Origin: JAMXLO01 sp963832895
GTDB lineage: Bacteria > Pseudomonadota > Alphaproteobacteria > Acetobacterales > Acetobacteraceae
Direction of reading: 5' to 3'
Length of the DNA stretch: 64,000 nt
Assembly: GCA_963832895.1 (NCBI GenBank)
Contig: CAWHVQ010000015.1
Span: 62,001-126,000 of the forward strand
This document shows positions 51,404-60,283 of the stretch, piece by piece. A program made the position numbers and the translations under genes. The notes beneath the pieces were generated by a model, which saw nothing but the letters and a program-made list of their open reading frames with translations, was not told the DNA's origin and did not search any database. Positions within the stretch are counted from its first letter, which is position 1, and every line of letters starts with the position of its first letter.

Positions 51404-52734
51404 GCCGGCGACAATGCTCCACCGGCGCGGTTCATCAGTTCGGCGAAGCCAGGGAAGCTGGTATCGATGAAGGCCGTCTCGTCCACGGTCACCGGCTGTT
51501 CAGTGGCCACGCCGAGCACCAAGGCAGCCATGGCGACGCGGTGATCCATGTTGGTCTCGACCAAACCCCCGCCCGGCGGCGGACGGCCGTCGCCATGCAC
51601 AATAAGGTCGTCGCCCTCGACCGCGACCCGCGCGCCGTTCACCGCCAGCAACGCCGCCGTGGCAGCAACGCGATCGCTTTCCTTCACCCGGAGCTCCTTG
51701 AGCCCGCGCATCCGCGTGGTTCCCACCGCGCGAGAGGCGACGACCGCAAGCACCGGGTACTCATCGATCATTGTCGGGGCACGCTCCCATGGTATGTCGA
51801 CACCACGCAGTTCGCGGTGCGACACGACCAGGTCGCCGACCGACTCGCCACCCTGGAGCCGGCGGTTCTCCACAACAATATCGGCGCCCATTTCGGCAAG
51901 CGCCGCATAGAACCCGCAGCGCAACTCGTTCAACCCGACGCCCGTGACGGTCAGCCGAGAACCCGGCACCAGCAGGGCCGCGGCTACCAGGAAAGCTGCC
52001 GACGAAGGATCGCCCGGCACCTCGACATCGGCTGCATGGAGTTCCGGCTGGCCTTGCAGCGTGATAACCCGGCCCCTGCCCGCCTCCTCCACGTCCACCG
52101 TCGCGCCGAAATGGCGCAGCATGTTCTCGGTATGATCGCGCGTGGCCTCCGGCTCTTCAACCCGCGTGATACCGGGCGCATTCAGCCCGCACAGCAGCAC
52201 CGCCGACTTCACCTGCGCCGAAGGCACCGGCACGCGGTATTCCAGCGGGAGTGCCTCTTTCGGTCCTTGGATGGAGAGCGGCAGCCGTCCTCCCTCGCGG
52301 GCGGCGAAGCGTCCGCCACAGGCCGACAGCGGATCGATCACCCGGCGCATAGGTCGCCGACGCAGGCTGGCGTCGCCGGTCATCACCGCGAACAGCGGAT
52401 GGCTTGCCAGGATACCGCACAGCAACCGCGCGGCGGTACCCGAGTTGCCCATGTCCAGCACGTCCGGTGGCTCGACAAGCCCGCCCACGCCGCGTCCCGC
52501 CACGCGCCAGGTGCCGTCGGCATCATGCATCACTTCGGCACCAACAGCGCGCATTGCTGCCGCGGTCCGCAGCACATCCTCGCCTTCGAGCAATCCCGTG
52601 ATCCGCGTCTCGCCCACCGCCAGTGCCCCGAACATTAGGGCGCGGTGACTGATCGACTTGTCGCCAGGAACAGCGATGCGGCCGGTAAGCGGCGTCGTGG
52701 GACGGCGGGAGGACAGTTTTTGGGCGGCATCCAT
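51400..52734 (-). CDS. aroA: 3-phosphoshikimate 1-carboxyvinyltransferase (EPSP synthase)
   Basis: 444 residues. GRIAVPGDKSISHRALMFGA (PEP and shikimate-3-phosphate site), LDMGNSGTAARLLCGILASH, GDASLRRRPMRRVIDPLSAC, VPVPSAQVKSAVLLCGLNAP, GDPSSAAFLVAAALLVPGSR, MIDEYPVLAVVASRAVG, ELRVKESDRVAATAALLAVN. The Ala in LCGILASH and overall pattern suggest the class II (less glyphosate-sensitive) form common in Alphaproteobacteria. Sixth step of the shikimate pathway. First gene of aroA-cmk-rpsA. Confidence 0.95.
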   Translation of the reverse strand: MDAAQKLSSRRPTTPLTGRIAVPGDKSISHRALMFGALAVGETRITGLLEGEDVLRTAAAMRAVGAEVMHDADGTWRVAGRGVGGLVEPPDVLDMGNSGTAARLLCGILASHPLFAVMTGDASLRRRPMRRVIDPLSACGGRFAAREGGRLPLSIQGPKEALPLEYRVPVPSAQVKSAVLLCGLNAPGITRVEEPEATRDHTENMLRHFGATVDVEEAGRGRVITLQGQPELHAADVEVPGDPSSAAFLVAAALLVPGSRLTVTGVGLNELRCGFYAALAEMGADIVVENRRLQGGESVGDLVVSHRELRGVDIPWERAPTMIDEYPVLAVVASRAVGTTRMRGLKELRVKESDRVAATAALLAVNGARVAVEGDDLIVHGDGRPPPGGGLVETNMDHRVAMAALVLGVATEQPVTVDETAFIDTSFPGFAELMNRAGGALSPA

Positions 52735-53028
52735 GCGTGAGTGTCCCGGCCAAGTACGCCACTAAAGCATGCCATTGAGGGTTTTCACAGGTGCGTCAAA
52801 TGGACGGCTTCACCTGCAATGGGATCCTGCCGACTTATTGAATCGCCACATTGATCGCGTGGAAGAAAGAACAGCATCCGCAAGATACCGGGCATCACTT
52901 GCGCGTGATTTCATTTACACAAGATGGTCATAGTCCGACTCGGCCGATAAGCTCGCGATCGCGTTACGTCCCTTGCATTCGTTGCACGGCGTCCGCGATC
53001 GAATGAGCTACGGAGCAGTCGATTACCC

Positions 53029-54201
53029 ATGAGCAATCCACGGCAATGGACCGCGCCGTTCGGCGCAGCGCTCGCGTTTTGCGTGTATACCGGCCTGGTT
53101 AGCTCTACCATTGCGGCTGCTGACCCGGTCATGACGCTCGCAGATGCAATATCCCGGGATTTCGACCCCGCAACAATATCCACACTGATCGCCGGTACCG
53201 CCGGACATATCCCAGCGGACGCCACAAATACAGCTCCCGCACTGGAACAACTCCAGCACGTTCTAAATGTCGGCGACGGGGTCGCTGTCGCATTGCTGCA
53301 TATCTTCGACCAGCAGAACGTCGCAACGGACCAACTGATCAAAGACCTCGCGCAGTCAGCATCGCTGTATCACGCCGTATCAGACGACCTCGCCGGCATG
53401 AGCCTCGAGGATCCAGCGGAACAACAGATGATCGCCCAGGCTCAAACTGCCATGAACGCCGGCAGGTTTAGCGATGCCGAGCAACAGATCCGGCAGCTCG
53501 AGGACCGAGAGATCGCATCGGCGGCCCAATCGGCCGACGGCAGTGGCGTGCACCTGCCGCTTGCCAGTGCGCATCAATTCGCGGCCGCTCAGGCGCTGAC
53601 ACTGCTAGGCAAGATTGCACTGATGAAGCTGCAATACGGAGCAGCGACCGAAGATTTCCAGTTGGCGCGACAGAGACTTATGACCGGTCCAGTCGGTCCG
53701 TCGAACGCGCGCGTGACCGGCTCGGAACCCGCGGCACCCCCGCCCAGACAACAGGCCAACGAGGGAACGACCCCTGCATCCAAGCCAATTGTCGTGGCGA
53801 TGGTTCAGCCCGCGATCAGTTCGACTATTCCGGACGCGGCGCCAACATCGCAAGCTCTGCCGCGGGTCACCAACACGGTGGCAGAATTGCCGCCGGCGGC
53901 TCATGCTCTGCCAGCCGACACGCTTGAGTTGATACTCCACCGTGGCGACGAGCTGCTCGCATTGGGTGATCTCGCCGCGGCACGCTTGCTCTATGAGCGG
54001 GCGGCGTCGGCAGGAGATGCCCGTGGCGCGACCGGTATGGCGAAGACCTACGATCCACGCGTGCTGGCACAGATGGGCGCGCGCGGCATACAGCCCGATC
54101 CCGATGTCGCGGCGTCGTGGTACAGAAAGGCGCTTTCACTCGGCGACACCTCAGCGGCCGCACGTCTCCGGATGCTGGAACGGCGCGTAAGCAGCCAATA
54201 A
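53029..54201 (+). CDS. exported protein with C-terminal Sel1/TPR-like repeats
   Basis: 390 residues. Signal peptide in APFGAALAFCVYTGLVSSTI with likely cleavage near IAAADP (about 33). The central part is helical (LADAISRDFDPATISTLIAG, MIAQAQTAMNAGRFSDAEQQ, then IRQLEDREIA), followed by a disordered Pro/Ala stretch at about 220-300. The end has Sel1-like helices: GDELLALGDLAAARLLYERA, GDARGATGMAKTYDPRVL and DVAASWYRKALSLGDTSAAA. It looks like a periplasmic scaffold; function unknown. Codon use is slightly less GC-rich than its neighbours. Divergent from aroA across 294 bases in which I see no gene. Confidence 0.8.
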   Translation: MSNPRQWTAPFGAALAFCVYTGLVSSTIAAADPVMTLADAISRDFDPATISTLIAGTAGHIPADATNTAPALEQLQHVLNVGDGVAVALLHIFDQQNVATDQLIKDLAQSASLYHAVSDDLAGMSLEDPAEQQMIAQAQTAMNAGRFSDAEQQIRQLEDREIASAAQSADGSGVHLPLASAHQFAAAQALTLLGKIALMKLQYGAATEDFQLARQRLMTGPVGPSNARVTGSEPAAPPPRQQANEGTTPASKPIVVAMVQPAISSTIPDAAPTSQALPRVTNTVAELPPAAHALPADTLELILHRGDELLALGDLAAARLLYERAASAGDARGATGMAKTYDPRVLAQMGARGIQPDPDVAASWYRKALSLGDTSAAARLRMLERRVSSQ

Positions 54202-54210
54202 TCACTCTTC

Positions 54211-54247
54211 CTCCCCCTCCCCTGGCGGGAGGGGGTTTTGGGAGGGG
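54211..54247 (+). repeat. dispersed GC-rich stem-loop repeat, copy 6
   Basis: CTCCCCCTCCCCTGGCGGGA then GGGGGTTTTGGGAGGGG, with a CTGGC loop variant. It starts 9 bases after the stop of the Sel1-like gene, at a place suited to a terminator. Confidence 0.78.
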
Positions 54248-54401
54248 ACACCGGCCGCCCCCACCTATGGCAATTCATCGGCCAGATTGCTTTGCTCCCG
54301 ATCGGAAACGAACCCGATACCCGGCGCTGATTTGACACCCGGCCCGGGCGGTGGCAGGAGCGCCGGCTTCCCGCACCGCCAACCCACGCGAGGCCAATTG
54401 G

Positions 54402-54740
54402 ATGGCGAAGCCTGAACTCGGCACCAAGCGTGTCTGCGTCGCCTGCGGCGCCCGCTTCTATGACCTCACCAAGGTCCCGGCGGTCTGCCCGAAATGCGCC
54501 ACCGAGCAGCCCATCGAGCAACCGCGTCCTCGGCGCACCGGCGGCAATGTGGTGGAGGAGAGACGCCCGAAGAAGCCCGTCCCGGCGCCGGGCATGGAGG
54601 AAGCCGACATCGAGGTGGAGGGCGTCGAGGAGGAAGGCGAGGAAGATATCATCGAAGATGCCGCCGATCTGGAGGACGACGCCGATGCGATCGGCCCGGA
54701 TATCGAGGTCGAGCCGGATTCCGACGAGACGGAGCGCTGA
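54402..54740 (+). CDS. TIGR02300 family protein (FYDLN-type zinc-ribbon)
   Basis: 112 residues from ATG 54402. The N-terminus reads MAKPELGTKRVCVACGARFY followed by DLTKVPAVCPKCATEQP, a four-Cys zinc ribbon with the family's FYDL motif. From about residue 45 it is a highly acidic, disordered tail (EEADIEVEGVEEEGEEDIIE) ending DSDETER. The family is restricted mainly to Alphaproteobacteria and usually lies beside aroA, as here; its function is not known. Converges with the cupin gene. Confidence 0.92.
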   Translation: MAKPELGTKRVCVACGARFYDLTKVPAVCPKCATEQPIEQPRPRRTGGNVVEERRPKKPVPAPGMEEADIEVEGVEEEGEEDIIEDAADLEDDADAIGPDIEVEPDSDETER

Positions 54741-54744
54741 CGGC

Positions 54745-55224
54745 CTAGAGCGGCGAGCCGTCCTTGCGGGTGTAGCCATACCTGCCGTCCGAACCCATCG
54801 CGGCCTTCAGATCGTCGTCCGGATAGGACCCTTCGTCGCCAGGCGTGCGATCGCCTATCTCCAGGATCACCACATCGGCGCCACTGTTGTTCTCGAGATG
54901 ATGCGCGGTGCCGCCGGCCGGGAAGCCCGCGCACATGCCAGGTGAGAGCTGCGTTGACCCGGCATCGGTGATCAGTGTCGGCGTCCCCTCCAGCACATAG
55001 ATGAATTCATCCTGACGGCTGTGCCGGTGATGCAGCGCGGACCATGCGCCGGGCGCCAGGCGCGTCAGGTTCACTCCGAACACGGTCAGCCCGAACGGGT
55101 CGCCCAGCGGCCGCTTCTCACGCCCAGCCACACGTGCCGCCAGATCTGCAGGATAGCCCGAGGCACGCGCCCGCAATGGCGTGTCGGCCGCATGGAGGGC
55201 GGGCGCGCGTATCGTGTCAGCCAT
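54745..55224 (-). CDS. cupin domain protein
   Basis: 159 residues from ATG 55224 with GGGAG upstream. Cupin motif 1 in WSALHHRHSRQDEFIYVLEG (H-x-H-x(4)-E) and motif 2 in PAGGTAHHLENNSGADVVIL (Gly/His), with FGVNLTRLAPGA before. It is a small mono-cupin with a metal site; typical roles are sugar-phosphate isomerase or sensor-like, not determinable here. It converges with the TIGR02300 gene (4 bases apart) and follows the YdcF-like gene by 31 bases. Confidence 0.85.
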   Translation of the reverse strand: MADTIRAPALHAADTPLRARASGYPADLAARVAGREKRPLGDPFGLTVFGVNLTRLAPGAWSALHHRHSRQDEFIYVLEGTPTLITDAGSTQLSPGMCAGFPAGGTAHHLENNSGADVVILEIGDRTPGDEGSYPDDDLKAAMGSDGRYGYTRKDGSPL

Positions 55225-55255
55225 TTGTGTCGCTCCCTTATGCAATGCGCAGCGT

Positions 55256-55786
55256 TCACCGCTGCCCGCGCAGACGCAACAGCAGGGCGAGCAGGGTGTC
55301 GTACGGCAGCGCCAGCGCCTCGCGCAGCCACCAGCAGCAGCGTCGATACCAATGCGTCGCGGCCGGAACCGTTGGGGGCATCGCGGCGCGCGCCGGCACT
55401 CCCATCAATCGCAGCAGCAGGATGCACCGTGGCAGATGGTATAGGCTGCTGGCGGCGAACACCGGCGCGGCGACACCGCGACTCTGCAGCAGCGCCGTGA
55501 CCGCCCGGACGGATGACAACGTATCAAGGCCGGTCTCCTCCAGCACGATGCATTCGGCGGGCACGCCACGTGCCTCCAGCAACGCCCCCATCACCGACGC
55601 CTCCGACGGGCCGTGACGCCCGACCGCGCCAGTCGGCACGAACAGGGGATTGGCGAAGCGGGCGGCGAACGCGGCGGCGGCCTCGACGCGCAGGACCAGC
55701 GTGGTGCTGGGCCGGCCGCCGGGGCGCACCGCCGCGCCGAAGATTACAATGACAGCGTCGGGGCTCAGGTGCGACGAACGTTCCAA
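55256..55786 (-). CDS. YdcF/SanA/ElyC-type (DUF218) protein
   Basis: About 176 residues; the start is uncertain because no ATG or GTG is in frame near the domain. TTG at 55786, which overlaps the end of the binding-protein gene by 22 bases, is the best choice. DUF218 core: VIVIFGAAVRPGGRPSTTLV, LRVEAAAAFAARF, FVPTGAVGRHGPSEASVMGA, VPAECIVLEETGLDTLSSVR, FAASSLYHLPRCILLLRLMG. A hydrophobic C-terminal stretch (YDTLLALLLRLRG) may attach it to the membrane. The family is linked to envelope integrity or vancomycin sensitivity; the enzyme activity is unknown. Confidence 0.78.
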   Translation of the reverse strand: MERSSHLSPDAVIVIFGAAVRPGGRPSTTLVLRVEAAAAFAARFANPLFVPTGAVGRHGPSEASVMGALLEARGVPAECIVLEETGLDTLSSVRAVTALLQSRGVAAPVFAASSLYHLPRCILLLRLMGVPARAAMPPTVPAATHWYRRCCWWLREALALPYDTLLALLLRLRGQR

Positions 55787-57348
55787 AAGATCACGAAACC
55801 CTCGGGCACGCCCGTGATGTCCTTCTGGAACGCGGTGGGAAGCTGCGCGAGCCCGAGCGGATAGTAGGGGACGTTGTCGAACGCCTGAAGCTGGATCTCG
55901 GCGCCGATTTGCTTCTGCGCCACGAGGTCCGGCGCGTTGAACCAGGCGTCGCGCAGTGACTCGATCTTCGGATCGGTGGGCCAGCCGAACCAGGCGCCCT
56001 TGCCGTTGCCCCGCAGCGGCAGATGGCTCGCCGGGGTGAAGAAGTCCAGGCCAGAGAAACCGGTGCAGAACAGGTTCCAGCCTCCCTCGGCCGGCGGTTT
56101 GGTCAGCGCGCGGCGCTGCACCACGGTGCCCCAGTCGGTCGCCTGGTAGTCCACGTCCATGCCGACGCGCTTCAGCATATCGGCGGCGACCTCGGCCAGC
56201 GGGTAGTTGGTCGGCTGGTCGGTCGCACCCATCAGCACGATCTTCTCGCCCTGGTATCCGGCCTTCTCCAGCGCGGTCTTTACCGCGGCGTAGTCGCGCT
56301 TGCCGGTGAGCGAGGATAGGCCGGCATCGCTCGCCAGCGGCGAGATGGGCGGGAAGAAGCCGCAGGGCGCCGACCAGAGCGAGGTCTCCTCGCCCATCAT
56401 CGCGGTCATATATTCCTTCTGGTCGATCGCTCCCATCAGCGCGCGACGCACCGCCGGCTTGTCGAACGGCGGATACAGATGGTTCGGCCGCAGCAGGTAG
56501 GGCGCGCCGGTGTGATCGGTGATCGGTGTCTGGATGCCGGCCTTGCGCAGCACCGGCAGCAGATCGGCCGACGGATTCTCCCACCAATCCATCTCGCCCG
56601 CCTGCATCGCCGCCGCCTTGGTGGCTTGATCGGGCTGCACGTGCCATTCGACGCGGTCGAAATGCACGATCTTGGGACCCGCGGTGAAGCTGACCTCGCC
56701 ATCCTCACGCGGTTTGTACTTGTCGAATTTTTCGTAGACGAACAGCGAGCCCTGCACCCGCTCGCTCGTGTTGAATTTGAACGGTCCGCTGCCGACGACC
56801 TCGGTGAACGCCTTGAACGGATCGGTTTCGGCGATGCGCTGCGGCATCATGGCGCACATGTTGGAGGCGCCGTGGCACAGCGCGTCGGGCAGCAGCGCGA
56901 AGGGCTGCTTCAGGCGGAACAGGATGGTCTTGTCGTCTGGGGCAGACAATTCGTCGGTGCGCGCCATCAACGCCTGGCCGAACGCGTCGCGCGCCCCCCA
57001 GCGCTTGATCGAGGCGACGCAGTCGCGCGCCAGCACCCGCTCGCCGTCATGGAACATCAGGCCGTCGCGCAGCGTGAGCTTCCAGGTCTTGCCGCCATCG
57101 TCGATAACGTGGCCGGCGAGCATCTGCGGCGTTGCCTTGAAGCCGTCCTTCTGACCGGTCTGGCCGTACAGCGTGTCAAACACCATGAACCCGTGGTTGC
57201 GCGTCACGTAGGCGGTGGTCCAGATCGGATCGAGGATCGCCAGGTCCGATTGTGCGATGAATTTCAGGACTTGCTGTTTCTGTGCCCGCGCGACTGCGGG
57301 CAGTGCCAGGGCCGCGGCCGAGGCGGCGAGGAAAGTGCGTCTCTGCAT
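55765..57348 (-). CDS. ABC transporter substrate-binding protein, peptide/nickel type (SBP family 5)
   Basis: 527 residues. Export signal at the N-terminus with twin-Arg (MQRRTFLAASAAALALPAVA) and cleavage near RAQ at 22. Family 5 features: LKFIAQSDLAILDPIWTTAY, GFMVFDTLYGQTGQKDGFKA, TWKLTLRDGLMFHDGERVLA, DDKTILFRLKQPFALLPDAL and HLYPPFDKPAVRRALMGAID. It binds peptides or similar solutes for a dipeptide-type importer, but no permease or ATPase genes are next to it. Divergent from the dioxygenase gene at 57450. Confidence 0.92.
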   Translation of the reverse strand: MQRRTFLAASAAALALPAVARAQKQQVLKFIAQSDLAILDPIWTTAYVTRNHGFMVFDTLYGQTGQKDGFKATPQMLAGHVIDDGGKTWKLTLRDGLMFHDGERVLARDCVASIKRWGARDAFGQALMARTDELSAPDDKTILFRLKQPFALLPDALCHGASNMCAMMPQRIAETDPFKAFTEVVGSGPFKFNTSERVQGSLFVYEKFDKYKPREDGEVSFTAGPKIVHFDRVEWHVQPDQATKAAAMQAGEMDWWENPSADLLPVLRKAGIQTPITDHTGAPYLLRPNHLYPPFDKPAVRRALMGAIDQKEYMTAMMGEETSLWSAPCGFFPPISPLASDAGLSSLTGKRDYAAVKTALEKAGYQGEKIVLMGATDQPTNYPLAEVAADMLKRVGMDVDYQATDWGTVVQRRALTKPPAEGGWNLFCTGFSGLDFFTPASHLPLRGNGKGAWFGWPTDPKIESLRDAWFNAPDLVAQKQIGAEIQLQAFDNVPYYPLGLAQLPTAFQKDITGVPEGFVIFWNVRRT

Positions 57349-57449
57349 GTTTGGTTCTCCCAGTTGTTGTTGCTTCCTCCCTGACTTGCCGGTGATGGTG
57401 GATCGGGAGTATCGGCTTTGTCCATCTCGGCCCGGAACAGGATCAGCCA

Positions 57450-58277
57450 GTGAAATCCCTGTCGGAAGCCGCCGTGCGGCAGTATCGCGAACTTGGCTAT
57501 TACGCGCCGATCCCGGTCCTAAGCCGAGTGGATGCCGGCGAGCTTCGCCACAGGCTTGAAGCGTTCGAGGCAGCCGGGGACGGGATGCAGGGTCCCGTGC
57601 GCCACAAGCCGCACCTCCTGTTCACGTGGTTGAACGATCTGGTCCGCCATCCGCGCATCCTCGACGCGGTGGAGGACATCATCGGCCCAGACATTCTTTG
57701 CTGGGGCACGTCGTTCTTCACCAAGGAGGCGCGCAGTCCGGGCTTTGTATCGTGGCATCAGGACTCGACCTATTGGGGACTGGAGCCGCCGGACATCATC
57801 ACCACCTGGGTGGCGTTCACCGACAGCGTTGCCGCGAACGGCGCGATGCGGGTGATCCCCGGCACCCATCTGTTCGACCAGGCGCCTCACCGCGACACCT
57901 TCGCCGCCGACAACGTGCTGTCACGCGGCCAGGAGATCGAGGTAGATGTCGATGAGCGGCAGGCCGCGATGCTGGAACTCGCCGCCGGTGAGATGTCGCT
58001 GCACCATGTGCGATTGATCCACGGCTCCGATCCCAATCCGTCAGACGATCGGCGTATCGGCTTCGCGATCCGGTATATCCCAACGTATGTGCGCCAGGTC
58101 GCCGGCAGCGCCGACAGCGCGACGCTGGTGCGGGGCGAAGACCGTCACCATCACTTCGAGCATGAGCAGCGCCCGGATGCCGACATGTCACCGGCGGCGA
58201 TCGCCCACCACGCGGCGGTCACCAGCAGGTTCGCGCAGATCCTGATGCGGGGAACTGCGCGGGAGATGCGGGCGTAA
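57450..58277 (+). CDS. phytanoyl-CoA dioxygenase family protein
   Basis: 275 residues. Non-haem Fe(II)/2-oxoglutarate dioxygenase of the PhyH family: H103-x-D105 in FVSWHQDSTYWGLEPPDI, distal His in EMSLHHVRLIHGSDPNPSDD with 2OG-binding Arg in RRIGFAIRYIPTYVRQV. TWVAFTDSVAANGAMRVIPG, THLFDQAPHRD are typical. It hydroxylates an unknown substrate; the small size resembles halogenase/ectoine-hydroxylase relatives, but these cannot be told apart here. Divergent from the peptide-type binding protein. Confidence 0.9.
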   Translation: MKSLSEAAVRQYRELGYYAPIPVLSRVDAGELRHRLEAFEAAGDGMQGPVRHKPHLLFTWLNDLVRHPRILDAVEDIIGPDILCWGTSFFTKEARSPGFVSWHQDSTYWGLEPPDIITTWVAFTDSVAANGAMRVIPGTHLFDQAPHRDTFAADNVLSRGQEIEVDVDERQAAMLELAAGEMSLHHVRLIHGSDPNPSDDRRIGFAIRYIPTYVRQVAGSADSATLVRGEDRHHHFEHEQRPDADMSPAAIAHHAAVTSRFAQILMRGTAREMRA

Positions 58278-58309
58278 GGGCACGCAGAAGACTCCCTTCA
58301 GGCCCGGCT

Positions 58310-58738
58310 CTAATGGGGCGGCCTCTCAGCGCGTTGTCGCAACGCCCTCATCTCCTCGAAGCGCACGGTGACGTCCCGCATGATCGCCGCGATGCCGAGG
58401 ATCGCGCCGGACGCGTCGCGGAACGGCGTGATGGTGAATTCGATCGAGACGCGCGAGCCATCCTTGCGAGCGGCAGGCACTGCGAGGATGTCCCCGGCGC
58501 CATAGCGGGTCGCGCCCGTCCGCATCGTCTTCGTGTAGCCGTCCCAGTGACGGGATCGCAGCGAGGCGGGAATGATAATGTCCAGCGATCGACCTAGTGC
58601 TTCGTCTGCCGCGTAGCCGAACATCCGCTGCGCGCCGGCATTCCAGTATCGTATTTGTCCCTCAGCATCAGCATACACCACGGCATCGGACGTGGCCTTC
58701 AGCAGCGCGACTGCAAACTGTTGCAGATCAAAGGTCAT
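58310..58738 (-). CDS. PAS domain protein
   Basis: 142 residues from ATG 58738; the frame further up is antisense/overlapping the regulator gene. A single PAS/PAC module: VVYADAEGQIRYWNAGAQRM, FGYAADEALGRSLDIIIPAS, AVPAARKDGSRVSIEFTITP and the PAC strand GAILGIAAIMRDVT. No output domain, so it may be a sensor or adaptor. It lies 10 bases after the NsrR-like gene in the same direction, completing a haemoglobin-regulator-PAS unit. Confidence 0.85.
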   Translation of the reverse strand: MTFDLQQFAVALLKATSDAVVYADAEGQIRYWNAGAQRMFGYAADEALGRSLDIIIPASLRSRHWDGYTKTMRTGATRYGAGDILAVPAARKDGSRVSIEFTITPFRDASGAILGIAAIMRDVTVRFEEMRALRQRAERPPH

Positions 58739-58748
58739 TACCACCTCG

Positions 58749-59189
58749 TCATGCAGACGGTTGAAGATGCAGCAACCGGGACAGAGCCTGCCTCGGACGG
58801 ATGAGATCAGCGAGGCTCGTGCGATCCAGTACGGCGAGGAACGCCGCAACTGCGTCCGCCAAAGCCCCCTGCAGCACGCAGGCCGGGTGAATGGCGCAAA
58901 CGGCGCCGGAGCCAAAGCACGGCACGATATCGAAATCCGGCTCGGTGCGGCGCAGGACCGCGCCCACATTGATCGACGCCGGCTTCCTCGCGAGCCGCAG
59001 TCCGCCGCCCTGACCCCGAACTGTAACAACCTCGCCGGCGCGCGCCGCCTGATGCACCACCTTGGTCAGATGGTTGGTGGAGATGTCGTAGGCTGTGGCG
59101 ATCTCCTCGATGGTGCACAGGCTGTCCGGGCGCAACGCCAGATAGATCAGCGTGCGCAGCGTGTAGTCGCTGAAAGCTGTCAGGTGCAT
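58749..59189 (-). CDS. nsrR: Rrf2 family transcriptional regulator, NsrR-like
   Basis: 146 residues. Winged helix TAFSDYTLRTLIYLALRPDS, recognition region ISTNHLTKVVHQAARAG, GQGGGLRLARKPASINVGAV, and three cysteines C91, C98, C104 in VPCFGSGAVCAIHPACVLQG, the set that binds the Fe-S cluster in NsrR. NsrR releases DNA when nitric oxide attacks the cluster and so derepresses NO-detoxification genes. The ATG lies inside the end of the haemoglobin gene (10-base overlap), supporting that role. The first Cys spacing is slightly longer than in E. coli NsrR. Confidence 0.87.
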   Translation of the reverse strand: MHLTAFSDYTLRTLIYLALRPDSLCTIEEIATAYDISTNHLTKVVHQAARAGEVVTVRGQGGGLRLARKPASINVGAVLRRTEPDFDIVPCFGSGAVCAIHPACVLQGALADAVAAFLAVLDRTSLADLIRPRQALSRLLHLQPSA

Positions 59190-59557
59190 TGGAATACCGC
59201 AAGCTTCAGGCTCTCGGCGATGCGCCGCGCCTTGCCTGCGAAACGCTCCGCGAGAGGTGGAACGAAAAGCTCGGCCGCGGTCGCCTCGAACAGGTCGAGC
59301 CAGTTGCCGAACATTGGCGGCTCAATGCCCGAAACTCCGCGGTGCGTACTGACAGGATCGCCCCGGTAGCGGCCGCTGGTCAGCATGACCGACGACCAGA
59401 ACGCATACATCTGCTCGAGATGCTGTGGCCACGCATCATCTGCGATCGCGGCGGCAAAAATCGCCCCCAGCGTCGAGTCACGCCGAACTCGCGCATAGAA
59501 GCTGTCCACCAGCACCCGGATCGTTGCCTCGGTCACTACGTCGAAGGCCGCGCTCAT
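59180..59557 (-). CDS. group III truncated haemoglobin
   Basis: 125 residues. Two-on-two globin with the group III profile: LVDSFYARVRRDSTLGAIFA, WPQHLEQMYAFWSSVMLTSG, RYRGDPVSTHRGVSGIEPPM (proximal His in STHRGV region), FGNWLDLFEATAAELFVPPL. It binds haem and probably handles nitric oxide or oxygen. First gene of a three-gene unit with the NsrR-like repressor and the PAS protein. Confidence 0.9.
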   Translation of the reverse strand: MSAAFDVVTEATIRVLVDSFYARVRRDSTLGAIFAAAIADDAWPQHLEQMYAFWSSVMLTSGRYRGDPVSTHRGVSGIEPPMFGNWLDLFEATAAELFVPPLAERFAGKARRIAESLKLAVFQCT

Positions 59558-59718
59558 GGGAAGAATACCGCGGCACAGACCACCGACAAATCGGCAGAGA
59601 GATTGCTAGACAGGCGACAAAGCCTCATGGCATGCCTAAAGCTGTATTGGAAATGCACCTTAACGCAGCGGCTAGCTTGCAGCAATGTGCTCTCGGGTTG
59701 GTGATTCAGTTAGGGAAT

Positions 59719-60255
59719 ATGGACCTCAATCGTCTCGTGGTGATCTCCGGGTGCTCCGGTGGCGGTAAATCAGCACTGCTGATCGAACTCGGCCAACGCG
59801 GTTACGCCACAGTGGAGGAGCCCGGCCGAAGGATCGTGAAGGAAGAGATGCTCGGCGCCGGATCGGCACTGCCGTGGGTGGACGAGGCCGCTTTCGCACG
59901 CCGTGCTGTTGAGATCGCCCTTGCTGACCACGCTGCAGCGAGCGGTGAAACCGGCTGGGTCTTCTTTGATAGGGGCTTGCTTGATGCCGCAGCTGCCCTT
60001 CAGCACCTGACAGGTGAGCCGACGCTGACAACCCTCGGCGAAGCGCATCGCTATCACCGGAAGGTTTTCCTTGCACCGCCTTGGCCTGAAATCTATGTGA
60101 CTGACTCTGAACGGCGTCATAGTTTCAGTGATGCCGTCGCCGAATATCAGCGTCTGCTCGGTATATATCCCTCGCTCGGCTATGAGGTGATGATCTTGCC
60201 TAAAGTCAGTGTGCATGAACGAGCGAATGTTGTCCTGCATACCCTGACGGAGTAG
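59719..60255 (+). CDS. AAA-type ATPase (AAA_28-like)
   Basis: 178 residues from ATG 59719 with AGGGA just upstream; the earlier frame from 59425 is unrelated. P-loop VVISGCSGGGKSALLIELGQ, then RGYATVEEPGRRIVKEEMLG, WVFFDRGLLDAAAALQHLTG (Walker B-like Asp) and VFLAPPWPEIYVTDSERRHS. Such proteins are small predicted nucleoside kinases or ATPases of unknown role. Base composition is less GC-rich than the flanks. It stands alone between the haemoglobin unit and the esterase, and could be acquired DNA. Confidence 0.82.
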   Translation: MDLNRLVVISGCSGGGKSALLIELGQRGYATVEEPGRRIVKEEMLGAGSALPWVDEAAFARRAVEIALADHAAASGETGWVFFDRGLLDAAAALQHLTGEPTLTTLGEAHRYHRKVFLAPPWPEIYVTDSERRHSFSDAVAEYQRLLGIYPSLGYEVMILPKVSVHERANVVLHTLTE

Positions 60256-60283
60256 CTGATCCGCTCGCATGAGCCAGTGGTGA

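Noticed and set aside
52735..53028. tRNA or small RNA gene between aroA and the Sel1-like gene
   Set aside because: No cloverleaf, T-loop sequence or clear promoter/terminator pair was seen; treated as a divergent promoter region.
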